DNA of 64,000 bases from Acidithiobacillus thiooxidans ATCC 19377 (GCF_009662475.1 NZ_CP045571.1:1672501-1736500), one strand, 5' to 3'; shown: positions 51,838 through 59,866, numbered from the stretch's first letter. Numbers and translations are program-made. Notes: generated from the letters alone by a model not told the origin.

Positions 51838-54269
51838 TGAATCCGCTGAAACTCACTCTTGAAGGGTTCGCCGGCATTTACTCGGGCCGGAAACGGGACA
51901 AACTCACGTTGGATCTGCCCGATCTTTCTGCGGGCCTGCTAGTCGCCCTGGTTGGGCCTAATGGGTCTGGAAAGTCCACCATCATGGACAACTTACACCC
52001 GTATCGCATCATGCCCTCCAGGGCCGGCGGCTCTTACAGCCCGAACGCCTTCAGTTTTTATGAACAACTCAGTAGTGAGGAAGCCTGCAAGGAACTTTTT
52101 TGGGAGCATGCTGGCATTCGCTATCGGTCTTTATTCAAATTCCAGAACGGCAAACGTCGCAAGACAGAAGCCTATCTTTTTGTGCTGGATGAAAACGACA
52201 ATAGCGAACCGGCCGCAAACGGCAACCTCGTCAGCGATGGGAAAACGGATACCTACGATAAAGTGCTGGAAAGCATTCTCGGCAGTCCGGACACCTTTTT
52301 CACCAGCGTTTTCTCCGCGCAAAATCGCAAACCCATTTCCAGTTATGGTAATGCCGAAATCAAGGGACTCATGGCGGAGTTACTCGGCCTGGATTCCATC
52401 AAGGAACTCGGCAAAAAGGCGGCCCAGGTCAAAAACCTGCTCAAGGCAGAATTGTCCACGCAACAGGAAAAACTGGGTATGGCCCAAATGGCCAAACGCC
52501 AACACGAAGCCGCTCTGCATCAAGTCAGCGAAATGGAAAACACCATTGCGCAACTACAGACCGAAAAGCAGACCGCCCATACGCAGCTGCGCGAAGCGGA
52601 GCGGCAATTGGCGGCCATCACGGCACAAATCCAGCAAAGCGAAAGCGTCATTGCCCGCAAAGCCAGTCTGGAACAAAGCAAAGCCCACCTGGAAGAGCGT
52701 CTGCGTAAATTGCAGGCGCAACAGGTACAAAAGCAACAGCAACTGGAATCCGAGCATCAACGGGAAACCATCAGCCTGGAGCGGGATATCCTCTCTCTGC
52801 AAAAGTCCATGGAGACAGCTGAAGCGGAAATACAAAAGCTCCAGGATTTGCAATCTCGGGCGAAGTCCATTCAAGACGCTGTTCAGCAGGAACAGGCTTT
52901 ACGCGTGCAAATGGAGCATACCCAGCAAGAGATTGAAAAAAGGGAGTCGGCCTTATCCGCGCAAATTGCGCATGCTCAGGCATTGCAAAACACCATCACC
53001 CAACAAGCCCAGGATCTCAGCGTCATCAAGGCCAACGGCGAAAACCTGTCGCGGGAAAAAGCCGATGCAGAACGCCAATCGGCCTTGATTCAGGAAGTCC
53101 CCTGTTCGGGTACGGACCTGGCGCAACGCTGTAAATTGTTGGCGGATGCCCGCGCTGCGGGCGAGAAAATCCAGCCCATCACCATCCAGATATCGACGTT
53201 GCGGGAAAAATATCGTGCGGCGAAAGAAGCACTGGACCAAAAACGGGCCGCTTTAACAGCGGCCTCCGCCGAGGATCCGGAGCTGGTCGCCTGCAAAAAC
53301 CGGTTAAAGGCCATACAATCGACCCTGGCCAGTATCCATCCTTTAGTGATGGAAGCATCACTGCTGGAACAGGCTGAAAAACAGTTGGCGCAATGGTCAG
53401 AAACGCTCGCGGCTAAACAGCGCGAGCAGGCCGAAAAAACCGCGCGCAAAGCCCAGGCAACCACCGCATTTCAAGCGGCAATCACCGCCTTACCCCAGGA
53501 ATTTGCAGAAGAGACGGCGAATCTGGATGCGGAAATTCAACGGATTGTCACAGAATTGTCCGCCATCGTTCTGCCGGATATACAGTCAAAAGCAGAGAGA
53601 GAAAGCGCCTGCAAATTGGCAAGTGATACCCTGGAAAGGATAGAAACGGCTATCCAGCAAAGCCAGAACCGCTTGATTGATGCCAAGGCGCAAGCGCAAT
53701 CCCTGCTTTCCGCAGCGAACGACATATCCGCGCTCCAAGACCAGGTAAACCGGATGGGAGAGGAAATGAGGCACTGGGAAATGTTCATCAAAGCCTTCGG
53801 CAATGATGGCATTATCGCGCTGTCCATTGACGATGTAGGGCCAACCCTGTCGGCGTATGCCAATGATTTGTTGATGGCCTGTTATGGACCGCGTTTTACG
53901 GTATCTATCCAGACCCAAACCACCAATGCCAAGGGCGAAGACCGCGAAGGTTTTGATATTGCGGTGTTCGATGCGGAAACGCAGGAATCCAAGAGCGTTG
54001 AAAAAATGTCAGGCGGCGAGCGCGTCTGGATTAATGAAGCCATGACCCGGGCCATTGCCCTGTTCCTGGCCAAGGAATCCGGTCAGCAATACGCCACACT
54101 TTTTACCGATGAAGCCGATGGCGCCTTGGACCCCGACCGCAAGCGCCGTTTCATGCACATGAAGCGGGAAGTGCTCAAGTTGGGTGGTTACACCCGTGAG
54201 TATTTTGTCAGTCAGACCCCGGAACTATGGGAAATGGCCGACTACATTCTGGATGTTTCCAAGCTGTAA
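51837..54269 (+). CDS. sbcC: SbcC/Rad50-like ATPase subunit
   Basis: An 810-residue SMC-like protein. Walker A GPNGSGKST at residues 40-48, long coiled-coil arms (about residues 190-660) rich in Gln/Glu/Ala, and a C-terminal head with signature KMSGGERVW near residue 722 and Walker B TLFTDEADGALDP. The hook position carries CSGTDLAQRC near residue 422, a Cys pair with eight residues between rather than CxxC. It pairs with SbcD in DNA end processing. Its start is now separated from its leader by the IsrB element. Confidence 0.9.
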   Translation: MNPLKLTLEGFAGIYSGRKRDKLTLDLPDLSAGLLVALVGPNGSGKSTIMDNLHPYRIMPSRAGGSYSPNAFSFYEQLSSEEACKELFWEHAGIRYRSLFKFQNGKRRKTEAYLFVLDENDNSEPAANGNLVSDGKTDTYDKVLESILGSPDTFFTSVFSAQNRKPISSYGNAEIKGLMAELLGLDSIKELGKKAAQVKNLLKAELSTQQEKLGMAQMAKRQHEAALHQVSEMENTIAQLQTEKQTAHTQLREAERQLAAITAQIQQSESVIARKASLEQSKAHLEERLRKLQAQQVQKQQQLESEHQRETISLERDILSLQKSMETAEAEIQKLQDLQSRAKSIQDAVQQEQALRVQMEHTQQEIEKRESALSAQIAHAQALQNTITQQAQDLSVIKANGENLSREKADAERQSALIQEVPCSGTDLAQRCKLLADARAAGEKIQPITIQISTLREKYRAAKEALDQKRAALTAASAEDPELVACKNRLKAIQSTLASIHPLVMEASLLEQAEKQLAQWSETLAAKQREQAEKTARKAQATTAFQAAITALPQEFAEETANLDAEIQRIVTELSAIVLPDIQSKAERESACKLASDTLERIETAIQQSQNRLIDAKAQAQSLLSAANDISALQDQVNRMGEEMRHWEMFIKAFGNDGIIALSIDDVGPTLSAYANDLLMACYGPRFTVSIQTQTTNAKGEDREGFDIAVFDAETQESKSVEKMSGGERVWINEAMTRAIALFLAKESGQQYATLFTDEADGALDPDRKRRFMHMKREVLKLGGYTREYFVSQTPELWEMADYILDVSKL

Positions 54270-54333
54270 GCAACCCAAAAGATAAGCGCCAGAGGATGGC
54301 GCTTATGTCACCTCTCTATTTCAGGAGAAAACC

Positions 54334-54582
54334 ATGCAAGACGAAATTGAAATCCCAATTAGCACGTTTGACGACGAACTGATTATGGAGAATGGTACTA
54401 AAAAAGTATCCCTTTCCACGGATCAGATATCCGACATCATCAGTCATGCCATTCAACTTACCATCATTAATCGGTTCGATGACATGAACATGAGCAAAGA
54501 TCGTGTTAGCGATGAGCTTCATGAGGCCCTTTTTTCTGCAGGACTTTTGGATAGCTACAAACATATTTTGTATAATTTTTAG
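54334..54582 (+). CDS. Small acidic protein, unknown
   Basis: An 82-residue acidic protein from an ATG after CAGGAGAAA. It begins MQDEIEIPISTFDDELIMENG and has a helical C-terminal half. No family recognised. A strong terminator follows, so it forms its own unit or the end of the sbcC unit. Confidence 0.6.
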   Translation: MQDEIEIPISTFDDELIMENGTKKVSLSTDQISDIISHAIQLTIINRFDDMNMSKDRVSDELHEALFSAGLLDSYKHILYNF

Positions 54583-54588
54583 TCATAA

Positions 54589-54622
54589 AAAACACCCTAC
54601 GCTTTTGCATAGGGTGTTTTGA
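54589..54622 (+). terminator. Intrinsic terminator
   Basis: Perfect 11-bp stem AAAACACCCTA / TAGGGTGTTTT (54589-54599, 54610-54620); symmetric, so it may work in both directions. Confidence 0.9.
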
Positions 54623-54761
54623 GTAGCCCCTACCGCTACTCAAAGCACCTTTTTAAGGCAACGGCGGCCCACGCCGATTGAATCTATTGGCCTATCAGCA
54701 GCAGGCCAATACCCCTCACCATGCCCTGCATGGTCAATCACCCCATAAAAGGAGTATGACA
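54619..54761 (+). promoter_or_regulatory. Four-hairpin leader of the 54762 gene
   Basis: Consecutive stems: TTGAGTAGC/GCTACTCAA (54619-54643), CGGCG/CGCCG (54662-54676), TTGGCCT/AGGCCAA (54687-54709) and ACCATGC/GCATGGT (54718-54734), then AAAAGGAG. Not obviously homologous to the three leaders at 61-64 kb but built on the same plan. Confidence 0.65.
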
Positions 54762-54995
54762 ATGTTTAATCCCTACCAAAAAGCCGTCCTCAGAATTTAT
54801 GAAGAGGGCGAATATGCCGAGATGACCACCATGGATGAAGTGGAGCAAGCCGGTGACGGACTGTTTACCTTCATCATGCGCGAACTGGGCGACGATTGCG
54901 ACTCTCAGGCGGAAGCCGAACGGCGTATTGAAGTCGCCATCAGCCAACTTGACGAGATTTATGATCGTCTTGAACAGGAGATTGAAGATGAATAA
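54762..54995 (+). CDS. Small acidic helical protein
   Basis: A 77-residue acidic protein (MFNPYQKAVLRIYEEGEYAEMTTMDEVEQAGDGLF) from an ATG with AAAAGGAG. Almost all helix, ending in Glu/Asp. Unrecognised. It overlaps the next gene by eight bases, and a four-hairpin leader precedes it. Confidence 0.65.
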   Translation: MFNPYQKAVLRIYEEGEYAEMTTMDEVEQAGDGLFTFIMRELGDDCDSQAEAERRIEVAISQLDEIYDRLEQEIEDE

Positions 54996-55122
54996 AGTCA
55001 TCGTGAAAGGCGAGTTACCTCGCCTCAAACCGCGCTTTGGTATCCACCCTACCCGGGTGGAGAAAAACGCCAAAGCTTACAGCCGCAAGTCCAAACACAA
55101 AAACCGTGGAGGTGCTGAATGA
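54988..55122 (+). CDS. Small basic protein
   Basis: A 44-residue very basic protein (KNAKAYSRKSKHKNRGG near the end) starting in the preceding gene's tail, with AGGAG upstream. The charge suggests nucleic-acid binding. It overlaps the next start by four bases, so three small genes are chained here. Confidence 0.55.
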   Translation: MNKVIVKGELPRLKPRFGIHPTRVEKNAKAYSRKSKHKNRGGAE

Positions 55123-55397
55123 TTAAGGAAAAGTGGTCTTCCTGCGGAAAATTTTTGATTGTATTTTCTGGGAGTATTTTTACAGATCGTCCAGGAAAAT
55201 TCGATGTGCGCATCAAAAAACAAGACACCTGGGGTGGTCGCCGAAAAGAGGATGGCAAGCTCTATAACACCTCTATTTGCAAGGCTGCAGAGAGTGGAGA
55301 AACTCTCAGTCATTACAGCTATGTGCCACAGTCCGTTATTGATGAAGCAATGGTCTTTGCGCGTGAATGCATACAGCAGCAACAAAGCGCAGCCTAA
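55119..55397 (+). CDS. Small protein, unknown
   Basis: A 92-residue protein in the ATGA-coupled chain of small genes; GGAGG lies upstream of its start. Beta-rich start (GKFLIVFSGSIFTDRPGKFDVRIKKQD) and helical end. Not recognised. Confidence 0.65.
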   Translation: MIKEKWSSCGKFLIVFSGSIFTDRPGKFDVRIKKQDTWGGRRKEDGKLYNTSICKAAESGETLSHYSYVPQSVIDEAMVFARECIQQQQSAA

Positions 55398-55426
55398 CAA
55401 GCTGCTTTTCTCAACAAGGAGCAACC

Positions 55427-55566
55427 ATGAGTGAATTAAACGATGTAGCCAAAAACCGAGTCGCTGAAATTGGCCTCGAAATGGTCAGCTGGTGAGCAAC
55501 ACCGATCATGATTGGGCATGGTTCGCCGCGTCGCATTTTGGTTGTGAATTTTCTGATGAGGAATAA
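55427..55566 (+). pseudogene. Two coupled micro-ORFs or one frameshifted small gene
   Basis: An ATG at 55427 with AAGGAG gives 22 residues (MSELNDVAKNRVAEIGLEMVSW) ending TGA at 55493-55495. A GTG overlapping that stop (55492) gives 24 residues (SNTDHDWAWFAASHFGCEF...). Either they are two micro-genes or a single ~47-residue gene with one frameshift; the second part resembles a natural protein end. Confidence 0.4.
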
Positions 55567-55598
55567 CACATAACCAAGCTTTCGCTTCACCACATTAC

Positions 55599-55633
55599 AA
55601 AGCGCATGCACTGAAAAGTCCATGCGCTTTTTC
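55599..55633 (+). terminator. Intrinsic terminator
   Basis: AAAGCGCATG / CATGCGCTTT stem (55599-55608, 55621-55630) with T5, just before the next ribosome site; may also be a leader hairpin. Confidence 0.7.
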
Positions 55634-55647
55634 TTGGAGAAAACTCT

Positions 55648-56004
55648 ATGAATCATGAGGAACTCACTCAGCAAATTGAAAAATTTGCTGCTATCGCTAC
55701 ACGCGGTTGTGGTCAGTCCGATATCGTCTGGGGCACACTTTTCCACACCAATTTTGACGGTTGGGTAGAGATGATGTCTGTAGAAGATACAGAAGCCGCC
55801 ATCGCTATCGCCAAACAACAGGGCTATTACTGCGAGGAAAACGACGATGAATTAGGTAGCGAATATTGCTGCCATGGACTCACTTCCGACACCTGCCCTT
55901 GTGGGTGTTTTGAAGATCCCCCTGAATTGGAACAACAGCAATGGGATGATTACTGGGAACACCAGGCATCATTACAGACTGACGCTGATCTTCACCATAT
56001 TTAG
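55648..56004 (+). CDS. Hypothetical Cys-rich acidic protein
   Basis: A 118-residue acidic protein. The C-terminal half has a Cys cluster (YYC, YCCHGL, CPCGC) able to bind metal. The DNA gives a clear TTGGAG ribosome site. I do not recognise it; the N-terminal half (FAAIATRGCGQSDIVWGTLFH) is globular. Confidence 0.6.
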   Translation: MNHEELTQQIEKFAAIATRGCGQSDIVWGTLFHTNFDGWVEMMSVEDTEAAIAIAKQQGYYCEENDDELGSEYCCHGLTSDTCPCGCFEDPPELEQQQWDDYWEHQASLQTDADLHHI

Positions 56005-56039
56005 TCCATAAACGGGACTACAACCTCAAGGAGACCATA

Positions 56040-56420
56040 ATGGCCAAGTGTCATACGCAGTCCGCGTCTGAAGTGGCGCGGATATTTAACATGAAAACTG
56101 GAACAGCTTTATTGATCCGGTCTGACCGAAAAGTGCTCAGGCGCAATATCGTTTCTGGGAAATGGCAGGAATATCGCAAAATTAAGGAAGGTGTTTCTGT
56201 GGAAGCGTACATCGCGCACCGCATGAATGATCACAGTGGTGGATATTGGGTGACACTCAAACGCGGCATGATTCCGTGCTTTGACGTTATCAGCGCCATG
56301 GAAAGAAACGGTGTTGCTGAAGCAACGGATGGATGTGAAAACATTGAGCCTGACGGAAAATGCCTACATGGTTACCCCGCTTGGCCATTGGTAGCGATAC
56401 ATCACTGCCTGGCCGGGTGA
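56040..56420 (+). CDS. Hypothetical protein, 126 residues
   Basis: Unrecognised soluble protein with AAGGAG upstream. The N-terminus (SASEVARIFNMKTGTALLIRSDRKVLRRN) could be a DNA-binding helix-turn-helix, but this is weak. It ends seven bases before the PAPS-reductase-like gene and is probably co-transcribed with it. Confidence 0.6.
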   Translation: MAKCHTQSASEVARIFNMKTGTALLIRSDRKVLRRNIVSGKWQEYRKIKEGVSVEAYIAHRMNDHSGGYWVTLKRGMIPCFDVISAMERNGVAEATDGCENIEPDGKCLHGYPAWPLVAIHHCLAG

Positions 56421-56426
56421 AGCATC

Positions 56427-57416
56427 ATGGAAGCCCTATCCTGTCAGCATCCCAACTTTGCCGACTATGACCGTATTGTCATTGGTTTCTCGGGCGGCAA
56501 AGATTCCCTGGCCTGCTTGTTAACAGTTCTGGAAATAAGCCAAGAATCGCGCAGCAAAATCGAATTGTGGCACCACCTGATTGATGGTAAATCAGGTGGC
56601 AGTCATTTCATGGATTGGCCCATCACGGAAAGCTATTGTCGGGCTGTAGCTAAACACTTCGGCATCCCCATTTATTTTTCCTGGAAAGATGGTGGTTTCA
56701 AGCGTGAAATGTTGCGCGACCAAACACCTACGGCCAAGACCTATGCGGAAACACCAAACGGTCTTGTGTCCTCTGGTGGCAACGGGCCTGACGGCACGCG
56801 CATGAAATTTCCACAAGTGTCTGCCAACCTCAGTGTCCGCTGGTGTAGTGCCTACCTCAAAATTGACGTGGCCGCATCTGCTTTGCGCACGGATCCGCGT
56901 TTCGAGCACAGTAAAACGCTCTTTATAACCGGCGAACGCGCCGAAGAATCCCCAGCCAGAGCAAAATATGCGACGATGGAAGTGCATCGTGCAGACTGTC
57001 GGAATGGCAAGAAGGCACGGCACATCGACCATTGGCGCCCTGTTCATCACCTGGATGAAAAAGCCGTGTGGGACATAATCCAGAAATATCAGATCAATCC
57101 ACATCCTGCATACCATCTTGGCTTTTGCCGAACCAGTTGCATGAAATGCATCTTTGGTAATGACAACCAATGGGCAACCGTACATGCGATGGACCCTGAT
57201 GGCACCGAAAGCTTGATGTACTACGAAGAGCGTTTCGGTTGCACGATCCATCGTGTTTACCCCATCAAGGAACGCATCAAAAAAGGCACCCCCTACCCAA
57301 CAAGTAAAGGTTCTTACGCAGGCATCGCCATGCGGGATTATTACGAAGAACCGATTGTGCTGAACCATTGGGAACTGCCTCCCGGTGCTTTCGGGGATAG
57401 TTGCGGACCCAGTTAA
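56427..57416 (+). CDS. PAPS-reductase-like PP-loop protein
   Basis: A 329-residue member of the adenine nucleotide alpha-hydrolase superfamily. The PP-loop SGGKDS is at residues 22-27. Further parts include SVRWCSAYLKIDVAASAL, TGERAEESPARAKY and a Cys triad CRTSCMKCIF near residue 235. Phage and plasmid members of this family, like DndC, are linked to nucleic-acid modification or sulfur transfer; here no dnd-type partners are visible, so the substrate is unknown. Start is close behind the 56040-56420 gene. Confidence 0.85.
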   Translation: MEALSCQHPNFADYDRIVIGFSGGKDSLACLLTVLEISQESRSKIELWHHLIDGKSGGSHFMDWPITESYCRAVAKHFGIPIYFSWKDGGFKREMLRDQTPTAKTYAETPNGLVSSGGNGPDGTRMKFPQVSANLSVRWCSAYLKIDVAASALRTDPRFEHSKTLFITGERAEESPARAKYATMEVHRADCRNGKKARHIDHWRPVHHLDEKAVWDIIQKYQINPHPAYHLGFCRTSCMKCIFGNDNQWATVHAMDPDGTESLMYYEERFGCTIHRVYPIKERIKKGTPYPTSKGSYAGIAMRDYYEEPIVLNHWELPPGAFGDSCGPS

Positions 57417-57420
57417 ACCC

Positions 57421-57456
57421 AACACCCCCCCACAAACATCTTTGTGGGGGATGTTC
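57421..57456 (+). terminator. Intrinsic terminator
   Basis: CCCCCACAAA / TTTGTGGGGG stem (57427-57436, 57441-57450) shortly after the PAPS-reductase-like gene. A second hairpin AGCCGTGTAAAACGGCT follows at 57480-57496 in the next leader. Confidence 0.75.
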
Positions 57457-57518
57457 TCTCAATAAAACCGATATTACCAGCCGTGTAAAACGGCTATCAG
57501 CAAAAAGAGGATTTATTT

Positions 57519-58094
57519 ATGACAAAAAAATATGTAGTAGCTTACTCCCCAAACGAAGCGGTTTCAAACGATGAATGTGGTTATTGGTCCAACGAAAAAG
57601 GATGGACGATTATCGAAGAAGCCACCCGTTTCCAGGCAGATGAGGTCAATAAATTACATCTGCCAGAGGTCACAGGTAGTGATGCAATCTGGCGAGAATT
57701 AGGACTGGATTACATGACTTCTGATGACAGAGACCCTTTGACCGTGGCATATATAACCATGGGATTCGTCAACACATTTGAAAAGCTAACGAATGAGCAA
57801 AAAGACACCCTAACAAGCACATCTGGTCAGAGTGAATTGGTCAGCAAGATCGTTTGCCACAGCGCATTTCTGGATGCCATTTTCTACATGGGAGAGCCTT
57901 ATTTCGACGGTGTATTGTTCTATTATGAAATCGCTGAACCTTTTGGTGCGGAATACACAAAAGCCCTGGCACAGCCTGAAAACTATGATCTAGGGCCTAA
58001 CGGGATGAAAAACCTCGCTGTCAAAGTTCTCCTGTCTGTATGTGAAAAAGCACTCTCTGAAGAATGCTTTGCCGGAATTTTGCTTCCTGTCTAA
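57519..58094 (+). CDS. Hypothetical protein, 191 residues
   Basis: Acidic soluble protein of mixed structure, start after AGAGGA. Begins MTKKYVVAYSPNEAVSNDECGYWSNEKGW. A helical middle (FLDAIFYMGEPYFDGVLFYYEIAEPFGAEYTKAL) is present. No family recognised. It has its own hairpin leader and a following hairpin terminator. Confidence 0.65.
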   Translation: MTKKYVVAYSPNEAVSNDECGYWSNEKGWTIIEEATRFQADEVNKLHLPEVTGSDAIWRELGLDYMTSDDRDPLTVAYITMGFVNTFEKLTNEQKDTLTSTSGQSELVSKIVCHSAFLDAIFYMGEPYFDGVLFYYEIAEPFGAEYTKALAQPENYDLGPNGMKNLAVKVLLSVCEKALSEECFAGILLPV

Positions 58095-58144
58095 AGCATA
58101 AGATGCCCGTTGCTTTACCACATGGCAACACAATTGACAATCAC

Positions 58145-58178
58145 CGACACCATGATATATTTAGTCATGGTGTCGCCC
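58145..58178 (+). terminator. Intrinsic terminator or leader hairpin
   Basis: Perfect 11-bp stem CGACACCATGA / TCATGGTGTCG (58145-58155, 58165-58175) followed by CCCTTTTC. Confidence 0.7.
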
Positions 58179-58230
58179 TTTTCTGGCTCGGGCGGCGTTA
58201 CACCAGGCGCAAGAGCCGTTTCATATGGGC
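58176..58230 (+). repeat. Leader repeat, copy 2
   Basis: Repeats the element upstream of ssb (42074-42127): CCCTTTTCTGGCTCGGG, a variable part with TTACAC, GCGCAAGAGCCGTTTCATAT, GGGCGC. Confidence 0.75.
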
Positions 58231-58455
58231 GCTTTCAAAAAACGGGCATTCCGTTTCTAGGGATGCTTTGTCTTTTCTCTAGAAAACAAACTCTATCTCT
58301 AAGCAATCCCCAAGAATCTGCATGCAGAAGCCTATCCACTAGGGTGTGTTTCTGCATGCCCGCATTCTGCGGCCATCCTGTTTTTTAAACGCTACCCGGG
58401 CGTACCGGGATTTCCACAAAGGCCTCTGCCTTTCGCGTTTTCACAGGAGACACCC
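58231..58455 (+). promoter_or_regulatory. Long structured leader of the 58456 operon
   Basis: No gene seen. It contains a stem GCATGCAGAA ... TTTCTGCATGC (58320-58360 region), CCCGG-GCGTA-CCGGG (58397-58411) and AAAGGCCTCTGCCTTT before CAGGAG. The CCCGG hairpin resembles hairpin 2 of the 61-64 kb leaders. Confidence 0.6.
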
Positions 58456-58803
58456 ATGACTACTAAAACATACCTACCTGTCCGGCTGTTTATGGACAAA
58501 TTTCTCTGGGCCGTGCGTATTGTTCACCAAGGCGACCACTATGGGCGAAACCTTTGCCTGGTTCATGGAAGGACTGAACCAATGGTTGAGTTTTATGACA
58601 CACGCTACCTCTTCTCCGATCTGGGGCAATTTGTTTCCAGATATAACCTGTCCACCCTGCTCGACAATCACCCTTTTGGGCACGGCCTCTGCCTCGATGG
58701 TGGCGTGCCTGACTGGACCCTTACCGATGCATGTTTCGGCAAGGTTCAGGGTTGGTTAAAGAACCTGGACCTGATGCCCGAAAAGGAGCTGGATCATGTT
58801 TGA
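58456..58803 (+). CDS. Hypothetical protein, 115 residues
   Basis: Unrecognised soluble protein starting after CAGGAG, with a compact fold suggested by alternating patterns (FLWAVRIVHQGDHYGRNLCLVHG). It ends KELDHV, overlapping the next gene by eight bases. The end of its reading frame and the next ribosome site were duplicated together with the next gene. Confidence 0.6.
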   Translation: MTTKTYLPVRLFMDKFLWAVRIVHQGDHYGRNLCLVHGRTEPMVEFYDTRYLFSDLGQFVSRYNLSTLLDNHPFGHGLCLDGGVPDWTLTDACFGKVQGWLKNLDLMPEKELDHV

Positions 58804-59053
58804 AATGACTGAAGCCCTTATGCATCATGCCCGTTTCTTGATTCTGCGCATGACCAGCGCCGAGTTCCATGACATTGAATGGGAACTCATCACCGCACAA
58901 AATTTCGCCTACAAAGCCGGGCAATCTGCCGGTGCAAGACAGTCCTCAGCACCCGGATACCTGCCTGCACACCTTCGTAAGGCCTACCAGGAAGGTTACG
59001 ATGACGCCAGATACGAAGCCCTCTGTCTGGGAAAGGAGCTGGATCATGCTTGA
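58796..59053 (+). CDS. Small protein, first copy of a tandem duplication
   Basis: An 85-residue protein beginning MFEMTEALMHHARFLILRM, closely matched by the next gene's MLEMTEALIHHARFCILNM. Both are preceded by the same AAAGGAGCTGGATC ribosome site within an upstream reading frame. Ends KELDHA like the gene before it. Function unknown; the duplication is plain in the DNA. Confidence 0.65.
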   Translation: MFEMTEALMHHARFLILRMTSAEFHDIEWELITAQNFAYKAGQSAGARQSSAPGYLPAHLRKAYQEGYDDARYEALCLGKELDHA

Positions 59054-59492
59054 AATGACCGAAGCCCTTATCCATCATGCACGCTTTTGCATACTGAATA
59101 TGACCCATGCGGATTCATTCGAAATTGAGCAGGCCATCAAAACCGCTCAAGCATGGGCTTTCGATGCTGGCAAGGCGGCCTTCACCACCAAAACATCCCG
59201 GCCCAATGATCTCCCTGTCATGCTTCACGCGGCGTACGACGATGGTTTTTTCGAGGCGCAACTCGCCGATTCGGAAGAACGGGAATATGCAGAATGGAGC
59301 CGAGAATTTGAGGAAGAACTGGAAGAGTTTCGGCAGAACTATCCAGACTCTCCCGAAAAACGGTTCATCTTTTGCCCTAACGGTCATAACTCGCTTTTCA
59401 CCAAATCTGGGTATAAGGAATGCGCTGAATGCGGTTGCTTGATGACCGAAGACGCTGAAGAATCCTTCTACAACGCCGGTCAGTGTAAGTGA
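59046..59492 (+). CDS. Paralog of the preceding gene with C-terminal zinc ribbon
   Basis: A 148-residue protein. Residues 1-70 match the previous gene; residues 70-115 are acidic helix (EEREYAEWSREFEEELEEF); residues 115-140 hold a zinc-ribbon-like CPNGHNSLFTKSGYKECAECGC. The extra domain suggests the shorter copy lost it or this copy gained it. Function unknown. Confidence 0.65.
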   Translation: MLEMTEALIHHARFCILNMTHADSFEIEQAIKTAQAWAFDAGKAAFTTKTSRPNDLPVMLHAAYDDGFFEAQLADSEEREYAEWSREFEEELEEFRQNYPDSPEKRFIFCPNGHNSLFTKSGYKECAECGCLMTEDAEESFYNAGQCK

Positions 59493-59498
59493 GCATTT

Positions 59499-59714
59499 AT
59501 GGCTATCACGCGCGTAAACAGCACAATGCCAGGGGCCGTCACCCCCATCTGCAATACCTGTGGCATTCTTCTCTGTTGGGACATTTCAGAGGAGGAATAT
59601 CAGGATGACAAAGCATTCTGGGATGACTGGATTTGCCAAGACTGCAACGGTGGAAAGCCGAAATCGCTAAAATCATGGCGATTGCAGCACAGAAATAAAC
59701 CAACCAACCAATGA
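59499..59714 (+). CDS. Small zinc-ribbon protein
   Basis: A 71-residue protein with CNTCG at residues 18-22 and CQDCNGG at about 46-52, a four-Cys zinc site separated by an acidic loop. Seven bases after the preceding gene, and ribosome site weak, so probably coupled. Unknown role. Confidence 0.6.
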   Translation: MAITRVNSTMPGAVTPICNTCGILLCWDISEEEYQDDKAFWDDWICQDCNGGKPKSLKSWRLQHRNKPTNQ

Positions 59715-59732
59715 ACACGCATAAATAAGTGT

Positions 59733-59866
59733 TTGCCAGCCTCACGCTGGCAAGCCCTTATTCCCATGCTTCTCTTTATGGGAATAAGGCATTATCACGC
59801 CACCTGGGGCATCCAGGATTCTCACTTCCTATTTGCGCGCTTACTACCGCAAAAAAGGAGCAACCC
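59733..59866 (+). promoter_or_regulatory. Three-hairpin leader of the 59867 gene
   Basis: Stems TTGCCAGC/GCTGGCAA (59733-59753), CCTTATTCCCAT/ATGGGAATAAGG (59756-59789) and CCTGG/CCAGG (59803-59817), then AAAAAAGGAG. Same plan as other leaders here. Confidence 0.65.
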
